From an uncultured Megasphaera sp. (lineage in GTDB: Bacteria; Bacillota; Negativicutes; Veillonellales; Megasphaeraceae), in the NCBI GenBank assembly GCA_934202965.1, contig CAKPYN010000006.1:1-64000 (forward strand): a stretch of DNA of 64,000 bases, in the 5' to 3' direction. Made by a program: the position numbers and the translations under genes. Below, one piece after another: positions 24,286-32,201 of this stretch. The first letter of the stretch is position 1, and every line of letters begins with the position of its first letter. The notes beneath the pieces were generated by a model. It saw nothing but the letters and a program-made list of their open reading frames with translations, searched no databases and was not told where the DNA came from.

Positions 24286-24717
24286 TCATATGCGAACTTT
24301 ACAAACAATCTGTTTTTCGCTCCGTTCCATTTGCATCATTTCTATCACAGCAAATGGCATAATTTCTTCTAATTTATTAAAAAATTGAACATAGCTTTCA
24401 TAGTTGCCTTGCAATTCCAAGATATAATGTCGTCCATCATGCTGTGTCGCCTGAAAAGATAATATTTGTAGTCCATATATTTCACATTGTCGCTGTACTA
24501 TAGGCATCAATTCTATCGATGACGACTCCCACACCGTACGAGAAGGCAGTGGCGTCAACGAATATGCCTGTACTGTTTTATTGGCATGGTTCCATTGCTT
24601 CCATTGGGTATATTCGTAACCGCACCACCCCGCTTCTATCAGCAGTACACTTGACAATATGATACATATTTCCTTTTTACGTTGATGGACCAGATTGTTC
24701 CACAGCATTCTCTTCAT
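24286..24717 (-). CDS. PilO-like pilus assembly protein
   Basis: A 143-residue protein with one N-terminal membrane helix (about 17-33) followed by a periplasmic domain. Size, topology and position after a PilN-like gene mark it as the PilO/GspM-type member of the inner-membrane alignment subcomplex, though sequence similarity is weak. It overlaps the upstream gene by about 40 bp. It is the last gene of the operon. Confidence 0.65.
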   Translation of the reverse strand: MKRMLWNNLVHQRKKEICIILSSVLLIEAGWCGYEYTQWKQWNHANKTVQAYSLTPLPSRTVWESSSIELMPIVQRQCEIYGLQILSFQATQHDGRHYILELQGNYESYVQFFNKLEEIMPFAVIEMMQMERSEKQIVCKVRI

Positions 24718-25228
24718 GTGCTAATTCCACCTCGATTTGAAATGCCGGTCTACCATTTCCCGTACTTTTTTTCTGACTTGCCAAAGCCTGTTTTATCATA
24801 CGTTCCTGCTGTAATTTATCTTGCCATTTTCTAACATCTCCATGACCGGCCTCTTCGGTTCCGTATATAATAACGCGCCGCTGCCGCACTTCCAATCGTT
24901 CAACATCCAATTCAGCAGGTTTAGTTACTGCCAGCATCACCAATACAGCCGGCCAATGAATTCTATTTTTTTCTAGCACAGCAATTTCATCAACACGTTG
25001 TTTTAGCTTTTTTTCTACTGCATTTGCTTTTGTCACTTGCTGTTGTATCGGTAATGACTCCGTCATAAACCGCATCTCTTCTGTATGTGCCCAACTCCGC
25101 AGTACTATACCGGCTATCGTAAATAACGTACAACTTACCACCAATATACACAGAAAAAGAACATATCCTCGTTGTGGCAAGGCATATATATTTTTTTGCC
25201 GTTCTTTAGGAATTAAATTATATTTCAT
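24677..25228 (-). CDS. PilN-like pilus assembly protein
   Basis: About 183 residues beginning MKYNLIPKERQK; the N-terminal NLIP-type motif is the PilN segment that docks in PilM. One membrane helix lies at about 18-40 (GYVLFLCILVVSCTLFTIAG), followed by a coiled region and a small periplasmic domain. The ATG at 25228 follows TTAGGAGG. A longer ORF in this frame upstream overlaps pilM and is not used. It is predicted to connect PilM in the cytoplasm with the periplasmic alignment complex. Confidence 0.75.
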   Translation of the reverse strand: MKYNLIPKERQKNIYALPQRGYVLFLCILVVSCTLFTIAGIVLRSWAHTEEMRFMTESLPIQQQVTKANAVEKKLKQRVDEIAVLEKNRIHWPAVLVMLAVTKPAELDVERLEVRQRRVIIYGTEEAGHGDVRKWQDKLQQERMIKQALASQKKSTGNGRPAFQIEVELAHEENAVEQSGPST

Positions 25229-25236
25229 TAAACCTC

Positions 25237-26004
25237 CTAACTGATTAATACAGCAGTCGGCCAAGGAATTTCCCATTGTGTTTGCTGTTCTTTTACAAAT
25301 TTCCGTATAGGAGCATGCATCCAACGCTGCGTAGGACCATCCAACCAAAGTATCGATACCGGCAGCTGCGCCTCTGCCTGCAACCATTGAACAGCCTCTT
25401 CGGGAAGCTGGTCTGTTATTCCATACGAAAGAGGTACACCATGTCTTAGTCCTATGACATGAATTTCTTTTTCTCCTGCCAACAAATACAATACTCCTTC
25501 TCCAACAGGACAAAGACGACCCGCCGCCGCAGGTACCACATCAATACGTTCTACCAAGCAATCGTGTCCTTCAAAAGTATCTATGATATCCATAACTAAA
25601 TCATAGGGATAGGCTCCCAACATCCATTCGTACATGCCGTCCGCTTGTTTATTTTCTGTCCATTGTACATCAAATGCATACATACGACTGCCATCACCTA
25701 ATGATTCATCCCAAACAGCCAACTGACTCGCTTCTTCTTTTTTATTACTCGGCACGGTCAATTTTTTCCATATCAGCAGTGTATCACCAACTAATAGGGT
25801 GATGCGCCAAGACTGCAAATGATATGTCTCGATAAGTTGATGTATTACCGTTTGTATATGAGCACCACCTTTCATCCAGGTATGTTGGCAGGTATAGTGA
25901 CAAGCTTGCTGAATCTGAACTTTACCGTACCAACTTTTTTGTTTTTTCAGCACATATATCGCATTTCGAGTGAGCCAAATACCTGCTTGTTTTCTATACT
26001 TCAT
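25237..26004 (-). CDS. PilM-like actin-fold protein (divergent)
   Basis: About 255 residues, shorter than standard PilM (about 350). Parts resemble an actin-like/PilM fold: GIWLTRNAIYVLKK at the start, ITLLVGDTLLIWKKLTVP, and a later half with VLYLLAGEKEIHVIGLRHGVPLSYG. No membrane segment. Position directly before the PilN-like and PilO-like genes is the main support. The ATG at 26004 has GAGGAG upstream. Confidence 0.6.
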   Translation of the reverse strand: MKYRKQAGIWLTRNAIYVLKKQKSWYGKVQIQQACHYTCQHTWMKGGAHIQTVIHQLIETYHLQSWRITLLVGDTLLIWKKLTVPSNKKEEASQLAVWDESLGDGSRMYAFDVQWTENKQADGMYEWMLGAYPYDLVMDIIDTFEGHDCLVERIDVVPAAAGRLCPVGEGVLYLLAGEKEIHVIGLRHGVPLSYGITDQLPEEAVQWLQAEAQLPVSILWLDGPTQRWMHAPIRKFVKEQQTQWEIPWPTAVLIS

Positions 26005-26016
26005 CAGTAACACTCC

Positions 26017-26457
26017 TCAATATCGTATTTGCTTGACAGAAAATACGCCATTTCCGTTTTCATTTTCTACGCGAAATACAACTGCCCCTGTTCGCCGCAT
26101 ACGTGATGCATCCCCAATTCCCATCCCACGAACGGTACCATTATAGGGTAATTGGTACGATAAAGAAACACACTGTATTTCCATATGTTGTCCTGTCTGC
26201 GTTACGCCATAGACATCATCTAATTTCCACGTTTTTTTCTCCGGCACTTGCTGCCAATGGCGATGCCGAATATCGTCCCAGCCTATTATCATCGCACTTT
26301 CTGCGACATATCCTAATTGAATAGATTCTTTATATTGTTTTGCCGTCTGTAAATACGAAAAAGCAAGCACTGAAGACGCTACTGCTGCGGATAATATAGT
26401 CAAACCTGCCGCTAATATACATACCGTTATAAATCCATTTTGTTTTACTGGTATCAT
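26017..26457 (-). CDS. Minor pilin-like/PilX-type pilus protein
   Basis: About 146 residues with one N-terminal hydrophobic helix (FITVCILAAGLTILSAAVASSVLAF) preceded by a short leader KQNG before F, similar to a prepilin leader but with Thr rather than Glu near position 5. It then carries a globular domain. It overlaps the previous gene by 4 bp. It is likely a PilX/GspK-like tip or assembly protein. Confidence 0.6.
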   Translation of the reverse strand: MIPVKQNGFITVCILAAGLTILSAAVASSVLAFSYLQTAKQYKESIQLGYVAESAMIIGWDDIRHRHWQQVPEKKTWKLDDVYGVTQTGQHMEIQCVSLSYQLPYNGTVRGMGIGDASRMRRTGAVVFRVENENGNGVFSVKQIRY

Positions 26458-26951
26458 TCCACTTTCCTTTCCGCGATAGATGCTACCGTAATCAAACAAG
26501 GTCGTTCTACATGACGAATGGCATCATATACCAGAAAAGAAACATAAATGGTATCTCCTTTTCGTGAAAAATATGGTATATTCTCATACGGGCGTATGCG
26601 AATACTTGCTGACATACCCGCACTGCTGGAACCGGTAAGAGGCTGCTCGCTTCCATCATTCAGCAGGCGGTATATTCGGCTGCCTTTGACAATAAATCCT
26701 GTACGATTATTTTGTATATCACGACAGCGAATTTCATCTGCTTTTACAGTAATATCATGGGAAAACCGCAATGTGCCATATATCGTTTCTTCCACAACGT
26801 TCTCCTGCCGCGATAGTTCTTCCCACACCTCACCACGACGTATATTTTGTACCATCTGCACTATCAAGGGAATACAACTAGCCGCTGCTATACTAATAAG
26901 CAGCAACGCCGTTACCATTTCTAATAAAAAAAATCCATTATGTCGTTTCAT
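26454..26951 (-). CDS. Type IV prepilin-like protein (PilW type)
   Basis: The ATG at 26951 gives the short leader MKRHNG followed by FFLLEMVTALLLI, a proper prepilin cleavage site with Glu at +5, and a hydrophobic helix. The remainder (about 165 residues in total) is a small globular domain. The longer ORF to 27080 would bury the leader and is rejected. It is a predicted minor pilin processed by the peptidase encoded upstream in the operon. Confidence 0.75.
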   Translation of the reverse strand: MKRHNGFFLLEMVTALLLISIAAASCIPLIVQMVQNIRRGEVWEELSRQENVVEETIYGTLRFSHDITVKADEIRCRDIQNNRTGFIVKGSRIYRLLNDGSEQPLTGSSSAGMSASIRIRPYENIPYFSRKGDTIYVSFLVYDAIRHVERPCLITVASIAERKVE

Positions 26952-27285
26952 TTCTTTCCAATCGATGAAATTCATGGCGTATTCCATCCTCTCCCTGTAC
27001 CGTAATATCATATCGCCAATATTGTTCTGTAACCGGAACGATATCAACAGTAACGGTATACGCTGTGCCATGCCAATCATATTGATGTTGATACGGTACA
27101 GTCAGATATGGACGATATCGTATCTCTTCCATGATATTTCGGCCAATAGCCGCTGCTTCCATATGATGCCTGGCCTGTCGATACAATGATACACTTTGCG
27201 CCGTCAAGGTTAGTACGGGAAATAAAAATAGCATACAGATCGTTATCGCCGCTAAGGTATCAACAAGTATAAACCCGTTACTCAA
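26938..27285 (-). CDS. Type IV prepilin-like protein (PilV type)
   Basis: A TTG at 27285, overlapping the stop of the upstream gene, gives a four-residue leader MSNG before FILVDTLAAITICML. The +5 residue is Asp rather than Glu. The rest is a short domain with WRYDITVQGEDG near the end. An upstream ATG in the same frame (27369) would give an improbable long basic leader. It is a predicted minor pilin; the start is less certain than the function. Confidence 0.65.
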   Translation of the reverse strand: MSNGFILVDTLAAITICMLFLFPVLTLTAQSVSLYRQARHHMEAAAIGRNIMEEIRYRPYLTVPYQHQYDWHGTAYTVTVDIVPVTEQYWRYDITVQGEDGIRHEFHRLERNETT

Positions 27286-27739
27286 TACGGATACGCCCTG
27301 TTTGGGCTGCCAAAATAATTTTTTTCGTATAGGATATTTCCGGAGCCGAAACGATAACTTGCATTGCATGCGTTGGTCTTCCTTTCTCATCAAAAAAAAT
27401 ATCCTGTCGCGACGCGCCTGTGGCAATCACTGTGACTCCTTTAGGGCAAGGACGTTCTTTTTGTATCCAATATTGTCGTATGATATAGTAACGATCCTTA
27501 CTGCAGGATATATTCCAATTATCACTATTTGCTAGTCCGTTCGTCATGGAATACTGCCGCATACGTTGTATATCCATTGCCAATTCTCTGACTAATATAT
27601 CCGCATCCCGTTTCGTATCTGATCGGCTTATATATGGAAAACATATGCCTGTTCCCAATGTAATCATAAGACAGACGACCAAAAGCTCCCATAAAAAATA
27701 TCCATTGCCTGTATGATGTTTTCGTGTGAAAGAAACCAT
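27278..27739 (-). CDS. Type IV prepilin-like protein (GspH/FimT type)
   Basis: The ATG at 27739 gives MVSFTRKHHTGNG before YFLWELLVVCLMITLG, a prepilin site with Glu at +5. The mature domain contains ILVRELAMDIQRMRQYS and a C-terminal TGRIRIE, as in GspH/FimT pseudopilins. It overlaps the prepilin peptidase gene by 76 bp in another frame, an unusually long overlap. It is a predicted tip-complex minor pilin. Confidence 0.7.
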   Translation of the reverse strand: MVSFTRKHHTGNGYFLWELLVVCLMITLGTGICFPYISRSDTKRDADILVRELAMDIQRMRQYSMTNGLANSDNWNISCSKDRYYIIRQYWIQKERPCPKGVTVIATGASRQDIFFDEKGRPTHAMQVIVSAPEISYTKKIILAAQTGRIRIE

Positions 27740-28191
27740 GCCCCGTATTCCTCCCGTATCCCCAGCATACTCCACCAGCCAATCCACAAAAACGGGCCAA
27801 ACGGTATCACTGACTTACAGCTATACAAGCGAAGGCATCCTGCAGTGATACATGCCGTCAAAAAAGCAATGACTATCATGCCATATGCCATATATTCTGT
27901 GCATCCCAGGCACAATGCAGCAGTGAGTTTTACGTCACCGCTGCCCATGCCGGCAGGATAGCACATGTACGCAACTCCCAGAAACACGGCAATGACGAGT
28001 CCCAGCCAACAGTTGGGTTGAAATAATCCAGCTAACCAGCCTATGCCATTGCTCACAGCTACGATACAAACTGCCGTATCAGGTATCCAATACCAAGATA
28101 TATCCGTATAGACAATAAGCAGTGTGCAAAGCATCAAGCTTCCCAGCCAACTATAGTATAAACACCCCACCTCTTGTACTGCTTCCATCAT
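27664..28191 (-). CDS. Prepilin peptidase (A24 family, short form)
   Basis: An integral membrane aspartic protease of 175 residues without the N-terminal methylase domain of full PilD. The two catalytic Asp regions are visible: TDISWYWIPD near residue 29-38 and GMGSGDVK (GxGD motif) near 81-88. About six hydrophobic helices. It cleaves the leaders of the pilins encoded around it. It follows the main pilin gene. Confidence 0.9.
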   Translation of the reverse strand: MMEAVQEVGCLYYSWLGSLMLCTLLIVYTDISWYWIPDTAVCIVAVSNGIGWLAGLFQPNCWLGLVIAVFLGVAYMCYPAGMGSGDVKLTAALCLGCTEYMAYGMIVIAFLTACITAGCLRLYSCKSVIPFGPFLWIGWWSMLGIREEYGAWFLSHENIIQAMDIFYGSFWSSVL

Positions 28192-28225
28192 AGCCGCTCC
28201 TTTCGTTTCCTATAAAATGATCTTG

Positions 28226-28630
28226 TTATTGTTTTTCGGTCTTCTGAGACGTCGAATCATAGGTGATGCCATCATAGGTACCAGAAACCACACCGTCTGC
28301 ATCAATGGTATATAAGGAATCATCCGGAAGCTTTGGTTCGGCCTGTAAATACTGTTTATCATTGGTTTTCGTTGCTAATTCAGCAACAGTAGTCGGATAC
28401 TTGCCATTATCAATTTCGTATAAAGCAGCCGCATTGCTGATAACATGCAAATCTGCTTGAATTTTAGCAACTTTGGCTTGTTTGCTTGCCGATGTAAACC
28501 GTGGTACAGCCATAGAGCTGAGAATTAAAATAATACTGACAACAATCAGCATTTCCAGCAAAGTAAATCCATTTCGTTTTTTCTTAGCATTTTTTCCTAA
28601 AAACTGCATCCGCCGCATTACATTCATCAT
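28226..28630 (-). CDS. Major pilin-like protein (PilA/GspG type)
   Basis: About 134 residues. After a basic leader ending KKRNG comes FTLLEMLIVVSIILILSSMAVP, the canonical type IVa pilin N-terminus with Glu at +5. A helix SKQAKVAKIQADLHVISNAAALYEIDNGKYP follows in GspG/ComGC style, then a small C-terminal domain. It is the likely main subunit of the pilus. Two adjacent ATGs at 28630 and 28627 follow AAAGGAG. Confidence 0.88.
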   Translation of the reverse strand: MMNVMRRMQFLGKNAKKKRNGFTLLEMLIVVSIILILSSMAVPRFTSASKQAKVAKIQADLHVISNAAALYEIDNGKYPTTVAELATKTNDKQYLQAEPKLPDDSLYTIDADGVVSGTYDGITYDSTSQKTEKQ

Positions 28631-28651
28631 GTATCTGCTCCTTTCTGCTAC

Positions 28652-29848
28652 TTATTCAACAATACTCGTTGCCATATCAAATAATGGCAATAATAAACAA
28701 AGTACCAATACACCGATTCCTATACCGGCAACAAGTAATACTGCCGGTCCCATACATTGCTGCATTACTGCTGCACGATGTTCCAAACGCCACCGATAAT
28801 ATGCCGCAATCGACTGCAGACTTTCTTCGTATCGCCCTGTCATTTCACTAACTTGCAGCATCGTCTCTATGTACGGGGTACCAAATCCACCTTGCCGCAC
28901 AGCCAAGCTAAATGCGGTTCCATTTTCCAGCCGATAGCCGGTCTTTTTCATGCACTGACGAAACCAGCGCGAAGGAATCATTTTTGCCGTATCCTGCATC
29001 GCTTGAAGTAATGGGATACCGCTTCCCAATTGAATTGCCAATACCTGACTAAATCGTTGCCAGCACAACATCAAACACCAAGACCGCATCCAAGAAATCC
29101 GTAGTAGTATTTCTTCGATTCTAAGTCCCCATGTCGGATGTCTGTGCAGCAACGGAACACCTAATACCACAAATATAAGGCATACCACGATACACCAGCT
29201 ATATGACCGTATCACACTAGCTGCGTTCAGTAAATGTTGTGTAGGCGGCGGCAAAGGAAGCGCCATCCGCATAAACATAGATTCAAAAACAGGCAGAATA
29301 AACCATACAGCCCCTATACATAAACTAAATGTACAAATAATCAGGAAGATAGGATACGCTAAAGAGCTGAGCAGCATCTGACGTTGTTTTTGTGCGTATT
29401 CATAATATTCACTTAACAGAAGAAGAATTTCGTCCAATTGTCCCCCTTGCTCACCAGCTTGTACCATTTGACAAGCTAATACAGGAAATAACATCGTTTG
29501 TTCCATCGACACTGCAAGCGATGCCCCGCGTTCCATGGATACAGCTGCCCGTTCCATACGCAGTCGTTTGGTTTGAGGCTGTATATCCTGTAACAAAAGC
29601 CGCCAAGCATCTACAAAGGGAATTCCTGTACGAATCATCGTATGCAACTGACGAAATAAGAAAGCCATCATGGTATATGACAATGTCGAAGATCTTTTCC
29701 AACGAAATGTCATTTTCTCATTGATAGCAATCAATTTCCAAGAGCGTTGTCTGACAAGTTCTCGTATCGTATCTTCTTGTTGCGCTTGTATTTCATATGC
29801 CCGAATTCGTCCGTTTCTATCTTGAATTTGTATACTGAATGTCTTCAT
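28652..29848 (-). CDS. pilC: Type II secretion/type IV pilus inner-membrane platform protein (PilC/GspF)
   Basis: 398 residues with two GspF domains, each followed by membrane helices: FLFRQLHTMIRTGIPFVDAWRLL at about 65-88 and CWQRFSQVLAIQLGSGIPLLQAM around 264. It is the platform on which the ATPases act. Its start overlaps the end of pilT by 4 bp. Confidence 0.92.
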   Translation of the reverse strand: MKTFSIQIQDRNGRIRAYEIQAQQEDTIRELVRQRSWKLIAINEKMTFRWKRSSTLSYTMMAFLFRQLHTMIRTGIPFVDAWRLLLQDIQPQTKRLRMERAAVSMERGASLAVSMEQTMLFPVLACQMVQAGEQGGQLDEILLLLSEYYEYAQKQRQMLLSSLAYPIFLIICTFSLCIGAVWFILPVFESMFMRMALPLPPPTQHLLNAASVIRSYSWCIVVCLIFVVLGVPLLHRHPTWGLRIEEILLRISWMRSWCLMLCWQRFSQVLAIQLGSGIPLLQAMQDTAKMIPSRWFRQCMKKTGYRLENGTAFSLAVRQGGFGTPYIETMLQVSEMTGRYEESLQSIAAYYRWRLEHRAAVMQQCMGPAVLLVAGIGIGVLVLCLLLPLFDMATSIVE

Positions 29849-30810
29849 GTATGCCCCCTGTATACCTGCCAGGCTTGTGTCATCGTTCGCATTCCCATTG
29901 CCGTATGTGTCTGCATCACCGTCGGCAGTTGGTGTTCTTTGCCATTACGTATTAGTTGTGCCACTGCCGGTGTATGCAAGATAATTTCACGTACAATATG
30001 CATTTGTCCCTCTTGATAATATGGCTGTTGTGCCAAAATACCTTGCAGTATAAAAGACAAACGGCAGCGAATTTCATCTTGTTCTGTACCAGAATACGCT
30101 CCGGTTAAACGGCGCACGGCTTGCACCGCTGTCGGTGTATGCAATGTAGAAAAAACAAGATGCCCCGTTTCAGCTGCTGTAATAGCTGCATCCATCGTTT
30201 CTCGATCCCGCATTTCTCCAATAAGCAGTATATCCGGATCTTGTCGCAATGCTTCCTTTATACCTGCTGCAAAAGAAGAGAAATGGACACCAAATTCACG
30301 CTGGCTAATTAATGCCTTCTCTCCAGAGACGACATACTCAATCGGATCTTCTAATGTAATAATATGATGCGCCCGCATCTGATTCACATGTTGTAAAATT
30401 CGCCATAATGTCGTCGTTTTACCGCTTCCTGTTGGTCCGCAGCATAGTACCAGGCCCGAAGAAAGCCGAGCCAGCCGCTGTAATAATATAGTATCTGTAT
30501 CTTCAGGCAACGTATCCAATGGATATAACAACCGTATGACCGCGTGTATACCGGCAAATTCTTCACTTACCTGCAAGCGACAACGAATTCGTTGATACGA
30601 AAATCCGAATGAGCAAGATGTTCCCAGTTGTTCATGCCAGCCTGTTTCCAACAGCCAGCGACGTATTTCGGCTTCATCCAATATCCGATCGCCCCATGAA
30701 CGTAATTCACCGGCCAAACGCAGCAACGGGCATCGTCCTTCTTGCAAATGGATATCCGAAGCTCCCGCAGTGACAGCAGCAACAAAGACCTTTTGCCAGC
30801 TCATCATCAT
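29845..30810 (-). CDS. pilT: Twitching/retraction ATPase PilT
   Basis: 321 residues. ASDIHLQEG at the start, Walker A CGPTGSGKTTTLW near 125, Walker B ILLIGEMRD, the His/Asp boxes TLEDPIEY and STLHTPTA. The segment AQLIRNGKEHQL near 295-306 corresponds to the AIRNLIRE motif that identifies PilT. It drives pilus retraction, needed for twitching or DNA uptake. It overlaps both neighbours by 4 bp. Confidence 0.9.
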   Translation of the reverse strand: MMMSWQKVFVAAVTAGASDIHLQEGRCPLLRLAGELRSWGDRILDEAEIRRWLLETGWHEQLGTSCSFGFSYQRIRCRLQVSEEFAGIHAVIRLLYPLDTLPEDTDTILLQRLARLSSGLVLCCGPTGSGKTTTLWRILQHVNQMRAHHIITLEDPIEYVVSGEKALISQREFGVHFSSFAAGIKEALRQDPDILLIGEMRDRETMDAAITAAETGHLVFSTLHTPTAVQAVRRLTGAYSGTEQDEIRCRLSFILQGILAQQPYYQEGQMHIVREIILHTPAVAQLIRNGKEHQLPTVMQTHTAMGMRTMTQAWQVYRGHT

Positions 30811-31964
30811 ACACCTGCATCATAAATACGACGTATTTCGTTTTTATCTGTTATACCTTTCCGTAGAGCTGCTTCAATCACGTCATCCATCAGAATCGCT
30901 CCATCAGCACAGGCTGCTTGTTCCAATTCTTCTCCCTGCCAACTTTGACGAATAGCTCGTTTTACATGGGAACCAACTGGAATAATTTCACAGATACTAA
31001 ATCGGCCGACATAGCCACTGTAATAGCATGCGGCACAGCCAAAATGCCCACTGTTTACTGCATCCATCTCGTTGGTCTTATGCTGATAGCAAGAAGGACA
31101 TACTCTTCTAGCCAATCGCTGTGAAGACATTCCTAAAAGAGCATCAGCAATCAAATACGCTTCCACACCCATATCCATCAATCGCGTCGGCACATCGGCT
31201 GCACGAGATGCATGAATCGTGCTAAATACAACATGCCCAGTCAAAGCAGCTCGCACAGCCATTCTAGCTGTTTCGGCATCTCTAATTTCTCCAATAACCA
31301 ATACATCCGGATCTTGTCTAAGTAATGCCCGCAGGCCATTTTGAAATGCCAATCCCTGCTTAATTTGAATTTGACTTTGACAAAATCCATTTACTTTGTA
31401 TTCCACCGGATCTTCCAGCGTAGCAATACTGATGGCATCGTGCTGCAATTCCTGTAACGCGGCATACATCGTCGTTGATTTTCCACTGCCCGTCGGCCCG
31501 CTGTATACAAACAATCCTTGACTGCACTGCGTAAGACGCCGCAGCATAGTTACAACCGCTGTCTCCATTCCCAATGCATCCAATTCCAGTGACACACCGC
31601 CTGTATCCAGCAGCCGAATGACCGTCTTTTCGCCGCGTATCGTAGGCATCGTACTGACTCGCATATCTACATGGCGTGTACTCGTTTCCTGCCATACAAA
31701 ATGTCCATCTTGAGGAAGTCGTTTATTGGCAATATCCAATTTTGCCATAATTTTTATACGGGCTGTCAGTGTGTCTAATTTTTCCTTTCCCAGCATTGCC
31801 ACCGTTACCAATACACCATCACGCCGCATACGAATACGCACACTATCGTCTAACGGTTCTACATGAATATCACTGCTTTTCGAATCCACTGCATACTGCA
31901 GCATCGTATTAACCATTTCCTGTGCCGTACCGTAAAGCATGATTCGCTGCTGCTGTATCCCCAT
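30807..31964 (-). CDS. pilB: Pilus extension ATPase (PilB/GspE), short form
   Basis: 385 residues, lacking the N-terminal GspE_N domain that full PilB carries. Present are SSDIHVEPLDD, Walker A SGPTGSGKSTTMY, ATLEDPVEY, Walker B VLVIGEIRDAETA and STIHASRA. A zinc-binding CPSC...CAAC pair in the C-terminal third is typical of GspE/PilB and absent from PilT. It powers pilus extension. It is the first gene of the operon, behind a region with regulator-like repeats. Confidence 0.92.
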   Translation of the reverse strand: MGIQQQRIMLYGTAQEMVNTMLQYAVDSKSSDIHVEPLDDSVRIRMRRDGVLVTVAMLGKEKLDTLTARIKIMAKLDIANKRLPQDGHFVWQETSTRHVDMRVSTMPTIRGEKTVIRLLDTGGVSLELDALGMETAVVTMLRRLTQCSQGLFVYSGPTGSGKSTTMYAALQELQHDAISIATLEDPVEYKVNGFCQSQIQIKQGLAFQNGLRALLRQDPDVLVIGEIRDAETARMAVRAALTGHVVFSTIHASRAADVPTRLMDMGVEAYLIADALLGMSSQRLARRVCPSCYQHKTNEMDAVNSGHFGCAACYYSGYVGRFSICEIIPVGSHVKRAIRQSWQGEELEQAACADGAILMDDVIEAALRKGITDKNEIRRIYDAGV

Positions 31965-32025
31965 ATCCTTGCGCCTCCTTTCTTCCTTACCGCCATCATA
32001 CCATACGGCAACGAACGTTTTTTAA

Positions 32026-32087
32026 TTCTAATCAAATTTTAAGCTGCGCACGCCTATTTTTAATCTAATTTTAATGATGCTCTCATT
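32026..32087. promoter_or_regulatory. Repeat array upstream of the pilus operon
   Basis: TTCTAATC (32026) and TTTTAAGC (32037), then TTTTAATC (32058), TTTTAATG (32069) and CTCTCATT (32080), each pair 11 bp apart. The units match those before the RAYT gene. The interval lies between pilB (minus) and the helicase gene (plus). A minus-strand -10 candidate TATGAT is at 31995-32000 and a plus-strand one near 32164. Besides these elements the interval 31965-32201 shows nothing else. Confidence 0.5.
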
Positions 32088-32201
32088 TATCTATTGCTTT
32101 TTCTAATAATTTCCTGTATATGACGGATTTTGGCTGAATATACTCATTTTTCATCTATCCTATGGTATGATTAATAATAATAGACGTGAGGAGATGGACT
32201 G

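Noticed and set aside
25229..25513. N-terminal extension of the PilN-like ORF
   Set aside because: It lies wholly inside the PilM-like gene in another frame; the PilN start at 25228 has a strong ribosome-binding site.
26548..27189. 213-codon plus-strand ORF antisense to the pilin genes
   Set aside because: It overlaps three well-supported minus-strand genes, and no ribosome-binding site or family match was seen.
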